Assembly: GCA_002352185.1 (NCBI GenBank)
Contig: DEHY01000161.1
Location: 362-8,841, forward strand
DNA length: 8,480 bases
Origin: Competibacteraceae bacterium UBA2788
GTDB lineage: Bacteria > Pseudomonadota > Gammaproteobacteria > Competibacterales > Competibacteraceae
Direction: 5' to 3'
The position numbers were made by a program, and so were the translations under genes. Every line of letters begins with the position of its first letter. Within the stretch, counting starts at the first letter, position 1. The notes under the pieces are model-generated. The model saw only the letters and a list, made by a program, of their open reading frames with translations. It ran no database searches and was not told the origin of the DNA. Shown one piece after another: positions 6,676 through 8,480 of this stretch.

Positions 6676-7692
6676 TCAGCGCGGCGCGAACTCGAAAGAA
6701 TCGTAAAACAGTTGTTCAGCCGGCAAACCCCGGGCGGCGAAGGCCGCTTTAGCGGCATCGATCATCGGCGGCGGGCCGCTCATGTAGACCTCGTAATCGC
6801 TCAGATCCGGGTAATCGGCGGCAACCGCTGCATGCACCCAGCCGGTACGGCCTGCCCAGCCGTCCTCCGGGCGCGGCTCCGACAGCACCGGCGTGTAGCG
6901 GAACTGCGCATGTTCTTCCGCCCAGCGGCGCGGCAGCTCGTCCAGATATAAATCCGCCTTCGCCCGTGCGCCCCAGTACAGATGCAGCGGGCGGTTCAAC
7001 CCAATATGGAAGGCGTGTTCCACCATGCCTTTCAATGGCGCAAAGCCGGTGCCGCCGCCGATGAGAATGACCGGGCGCGGCGAATCCTCGCGCAGAAAGA
7101 AAGTTCCCAGCGGCCCCTGAAACCGCAGCAGCGCCTTGTCCTTCATCCGGTTGAACACATAGTCGGTGAAGAAACCACCGGGCACCTGCCGGATATGCAA
7201 TTCCAGCCATTCGTCGGCGTGGGGCGGATTGGCCAGCGAGAAGCTGCGCCGCCGACCATCGGCCAGCAGAATGTCCACATACTGCCCGGCCAGAAATTGC
7301 AGGCGCTCAATGTTCGGGAGCTTCAAATACAACCGCATCACATCGGGCGCCAGCAACTCCCGCCGCTCCACCCGGCACGGCAGGATTTTAATAGGAAGAT
7401 CCTGACCGGCCTTGACCTCGCGGGCCTGGATCACCAAATCCGAGCGCGGCTGGGCCTGACACAACAGCGCCTTGCCCTCGGCCTGTTCGCGCTCGCTGAT
7501 GCCGGGCGGCCTGCCGTGGGGATAAACGACTTCACCGGACAAAATGATGCCCATGCAGGAACCACAGGCGCCATTGCGGCAACCGTGGGGCAATACGCCG
7601 CCCTTCTCGCGCAGGGCGGCGTCCAGCACAGCCTCGTTTTCGGCGACCTGGAAGTGATGACCGCTCGGCTGGAGCGTGACGTGATAGGGCAT
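6676..7692 (-). CDS. 2Fe-2S/FAD/NAD(P)H reductase, AscD-like (usually named CDP-6-deoxy-delta-3,4-glucoseen reductase)
   Basis: This 338-residue electron-transfer flavoprotein moves electrons from NAD(P)H through FAD to a plant-type 2Fe-2S cluster. The N-terminal ferredoxin domain has cluster ligands Cys38, Cys43, Cys46 (CRNGACGSC) and Cys78 (LLCQ). The FAD domain has RRSFSLAN (148-155), and the nucleotide-binding domain has GGGTGFAPL (212-220). Near the C-terminus YMSGPPPM (303-310) has Ser where many relatives have Cys in CGPP. The specific substrate is not evident. The sugar-reductase name comes from a distant homologue, and no deoxysugar genes lie nearby. A location downstream of ubiD is, as I recall, common in gammaproteobacteria. 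ATG 7692 fits the family N-terminus, though the ribosome binding site is weak. The upstream gap of 91 bases is AT-rich and contains two small palindromes. Confidence 0.93.
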   Translation of the reverse strand: MPYHVTLQPSGHHFQVAENEAVLDAALREKGGVLPHGCRNGACGSCMGIILSGEVVYPHGRPPGISEREQAEGKALLCQAQPRSDLVIQAREVKAGQDLPIKILPCRVERRELLAPDVMRLYLKLPNIERLQFLAGQYVDILLADGRRRSFSLANPPHADEWLELHIRQVPGGFFTDYVFNRMKDKALLRFQGPLGTFFLREDSPRPVILIGGGTGFAPLKGMVEHAFHIGLNRPLHLYWGARAKADLYLDELPRRWAEEHAQFRYTPVLSEPRPEDGWAGRTGWVHAAVAADYPDLSDYEVYMSGPPPMIDAAKAAFAARGLPAEQLFYDSFEFAPR

Positions 7693-7701
7693 GATTATTC
7701 G

Positions 7702-7732
7702 ATTTCCGAAATAATAATTGAACTCAAAGTTC
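7702..7732 (-). promoter_or_regulatory. Two small palindromes upstream of the reductase start, possible operator or promoter region
   Basis: ATTTCCGAAAT (7702-7712) is a perfect palindrome around one base. GAACTCAAAGTTC (7720-7732) has perfect five-base arms around three bases. Both lie 10-40 bases upstream of the reductase ATG in an AT-rich stretch that differs from the GC-rich surroundings. On the minus strand TATTAT between them could be a -10 element, but I see no good -35. A regulatory role is only a suggestion. Confidence 0.25.
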
Positions 7733-7783
7733 TGTATGTCCTGATTTCCCGTGGCTTAACCGGCGAAGCGAAATCCAGATAGC

Positions 7784-8305
7784 CTATTCCGCTCTAACCT
7801 CGTCGGCATCGCAGTAGACTTCGATGCCGAGGCGTTGCGCGACGGGCGCGGCGCGCGGGTCCAGCATGGGCGTGATCACGATCCGACGTTGTGCTTGGCG
7901 CTGGTGCTTCTTCTCGTAGAAATCGACCTTGCGGGCAAAGGCATGGATTCCCGCCTTGTCCATCAAGGATTTGATTTCGCAGGCGATCAATTGACCGTTG
8001 CGGATGATGATGTCCAGCTCCACCTGTTCGGGTCGGCCAAACACGATCCCTTCGTCATCGTAATCGTTGATGTTCACCACTTCGACGCCAAAGCTTTTTT
8101 CCAGGATGCCGGCCAGCGCCTTGCGAAAGGCAGCCTCGGTTTGCAGGCCCCAGCGTGCGCCCAGCGCGCCGATGCTGCGCTCATGCCTGGTGGCCAGCGC
8201 CATGATCTCCTCGTGCATGCGGTCGAAGCGCTCTTCCCATTTGCGGTTCCGCTCCTCCTCCTTGCGAGTCTGCTCGTCCCAGCGACGGCTATAGTCCTGG
8301 AACAA
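7784..8305 (-). CDS. DUF3782-type PD-(D/E)XK nuclease-fold protein, apparently 5'-truncated
   Basis: This 173-residue protein begins with a charged coiled coil rich in RW(E/D) units (RRWDEQ, RKWEERFDR). The family-like LGARWGLQTEAAFR (48-61) follows, then a PD-(D/E)XK core with VELDII (Asp98) and CEIKS (Glu110, Lys112), and a C-terminal ITPMLDPRAAPVAQRLGIEVY. The fold is known from restriction-like nucleases, but the function of DUF3782 proteins is unknown to me. The only usable start codon is TTG at 8305, with GGAGGGG directly against it, which is too close for a normal ribosome binding site. The same frame stays open for 23 more codons up to the ubiD stop and keeps the 11-residue Trp spacing. 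The original N-terminus has therefore probably been lost. It sits between ubiD and the reductase on the same strand. Confidence 0.7.
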   Translation of the reverse strand: MFQDYSRRWDEQTRKEEERNRKWEERFDRMHEEIMALATRHERSIGALGARWGLQTEAAFRKALAGILEKSFGVEVVNINDYDDEGIVFGRPEQVELDIIIRNGQLIACEIKSLMDKAGIHAFARKVDFYEKKHQRQAQRRIVITPMLDPRAAPVAQRLGIEVYCDADEVRAE

Positions 8306-8374
8306 CCCCTCCCATCTTTGGTCTTGCGTCTTGATGTATTCCTCCCATTTTTGGAGATGTCGCTGGCATTCAAT

Positions 8375-8480
8375 TTATAGCTCTAATTGGCCCCAAAGTT
8401 CATCCACCCGCTGTTTCACCGCTGCGCTCATCGCAATCGGACGGCCCCATTCACGGCTGGTTTCGCCCGGCCATTTATTC
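8375..8480 (-). CDS. ubiD: 3-octaprenyl-4-hydroxybenzoate carboxy-lyase, C-terminal end only
   Basis: The last 34 codons of a gene entering from the right edge read [15 protein letters not shown], then [18 protein letters not shown], then TAA. This closely fits the conserved C-terminus of UbiD, the prenylated-FMN-dependent decarboxylase of ubiquinone synthesis, where KWPGE and a terminal VD-LW are typical. The catalytic Glu/Arg residues lie outside the window, so activity cannot be judged. The DUF3782 frame starts directly after its stop and in the same phase, with no intergenic space. The short length limits certainty, but the match is specific. Confidence 0.8.
   Translation of the reverse strand, partial: NKWPGETSREWGRPIAMSAAVKQRVDELWGQLEL

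Noticed and set aside
8074..8373. Minus-strand frame starting at TTG 8373, 99 codons, overlapping the DUF3782 gene
   Set aside because: It is a shifted reading of the DUF3782 gene. The translation is Arg/Ser-rich without motifs, and the other frame contains the nuclease-fold residues.
7835..8380. Plus-strand frame of 181 codons opposite DUF3782
   Set aside because: It is antisense to a recognisable protein, has no ribosome binding site and shows no domain. The Leu-rich stretches come from complementing Glu/Lys/Arg-rich codons.

Overview
The window is GC-rich, gene-dense chromosomal DNA that looks gammaproteobacterial. The main reasons are a hemC-hemD-hemX-hemY block in that order and the end of a ubiD gene beside an AscD-type flavin reductase. 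Remnants of Rpn/DUF2887 and DUF3782 nuclease families are often seen in Competibacter-like and other environmental gammaproteobacteria. That narrower placement is only an impression. No tRNA, rRNA, CRISPR array or complete insertion sequence is visible.

Layout. Positions 1-1621 (+) hold the end of a YbhG/HlyD-type membrane fusion protein, overlapping by ATGA with an ABC ATPase. The ATPase looks like only the first half of a tandem YbhF-type protein. Where the second ATPase half and the permeases would be expected, 1596-2042 (+) instead carries the C-terminal part of an Rpn/DUF2887-type PD-(D/E)XK protein. A short AT-richer gap (2043-2113) with a good -35 box leads into the heme block (2114-6584, +). 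HemC and HemD make the linear tetrapyrrole and close it to uroporphyrinogen III. HemX and HemY are the membrane-anchored partners encoded with them. These genes touch or overlap throughout, which suggests one transcript, and a hairpin with a short T-run (6627-6659) follows.

From 6676 to the window end all genes are on the minus strand and run toward hemY. In transcription order they are the ubiD C-terminus, a DUF3782 PD-(D/E)XK protein lacking a normal start, and a 2Fe-2S/FAD/NAD(P)H reductase. The DUF3782 gene appears wedged into an otherwise housekeeping ubiD-reductase neighbourhood.

I did not find a convincing new multi-gene system. The points most worth following are the broken exporter operon and its junction, a palindromic repeat that sits in frame inside hemX and encodes PPLAKEGG, and the DUF3782 frame. 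The DUF3782 repeat pattern continues upstream past its only usable start codon, up to the ubiD stop.
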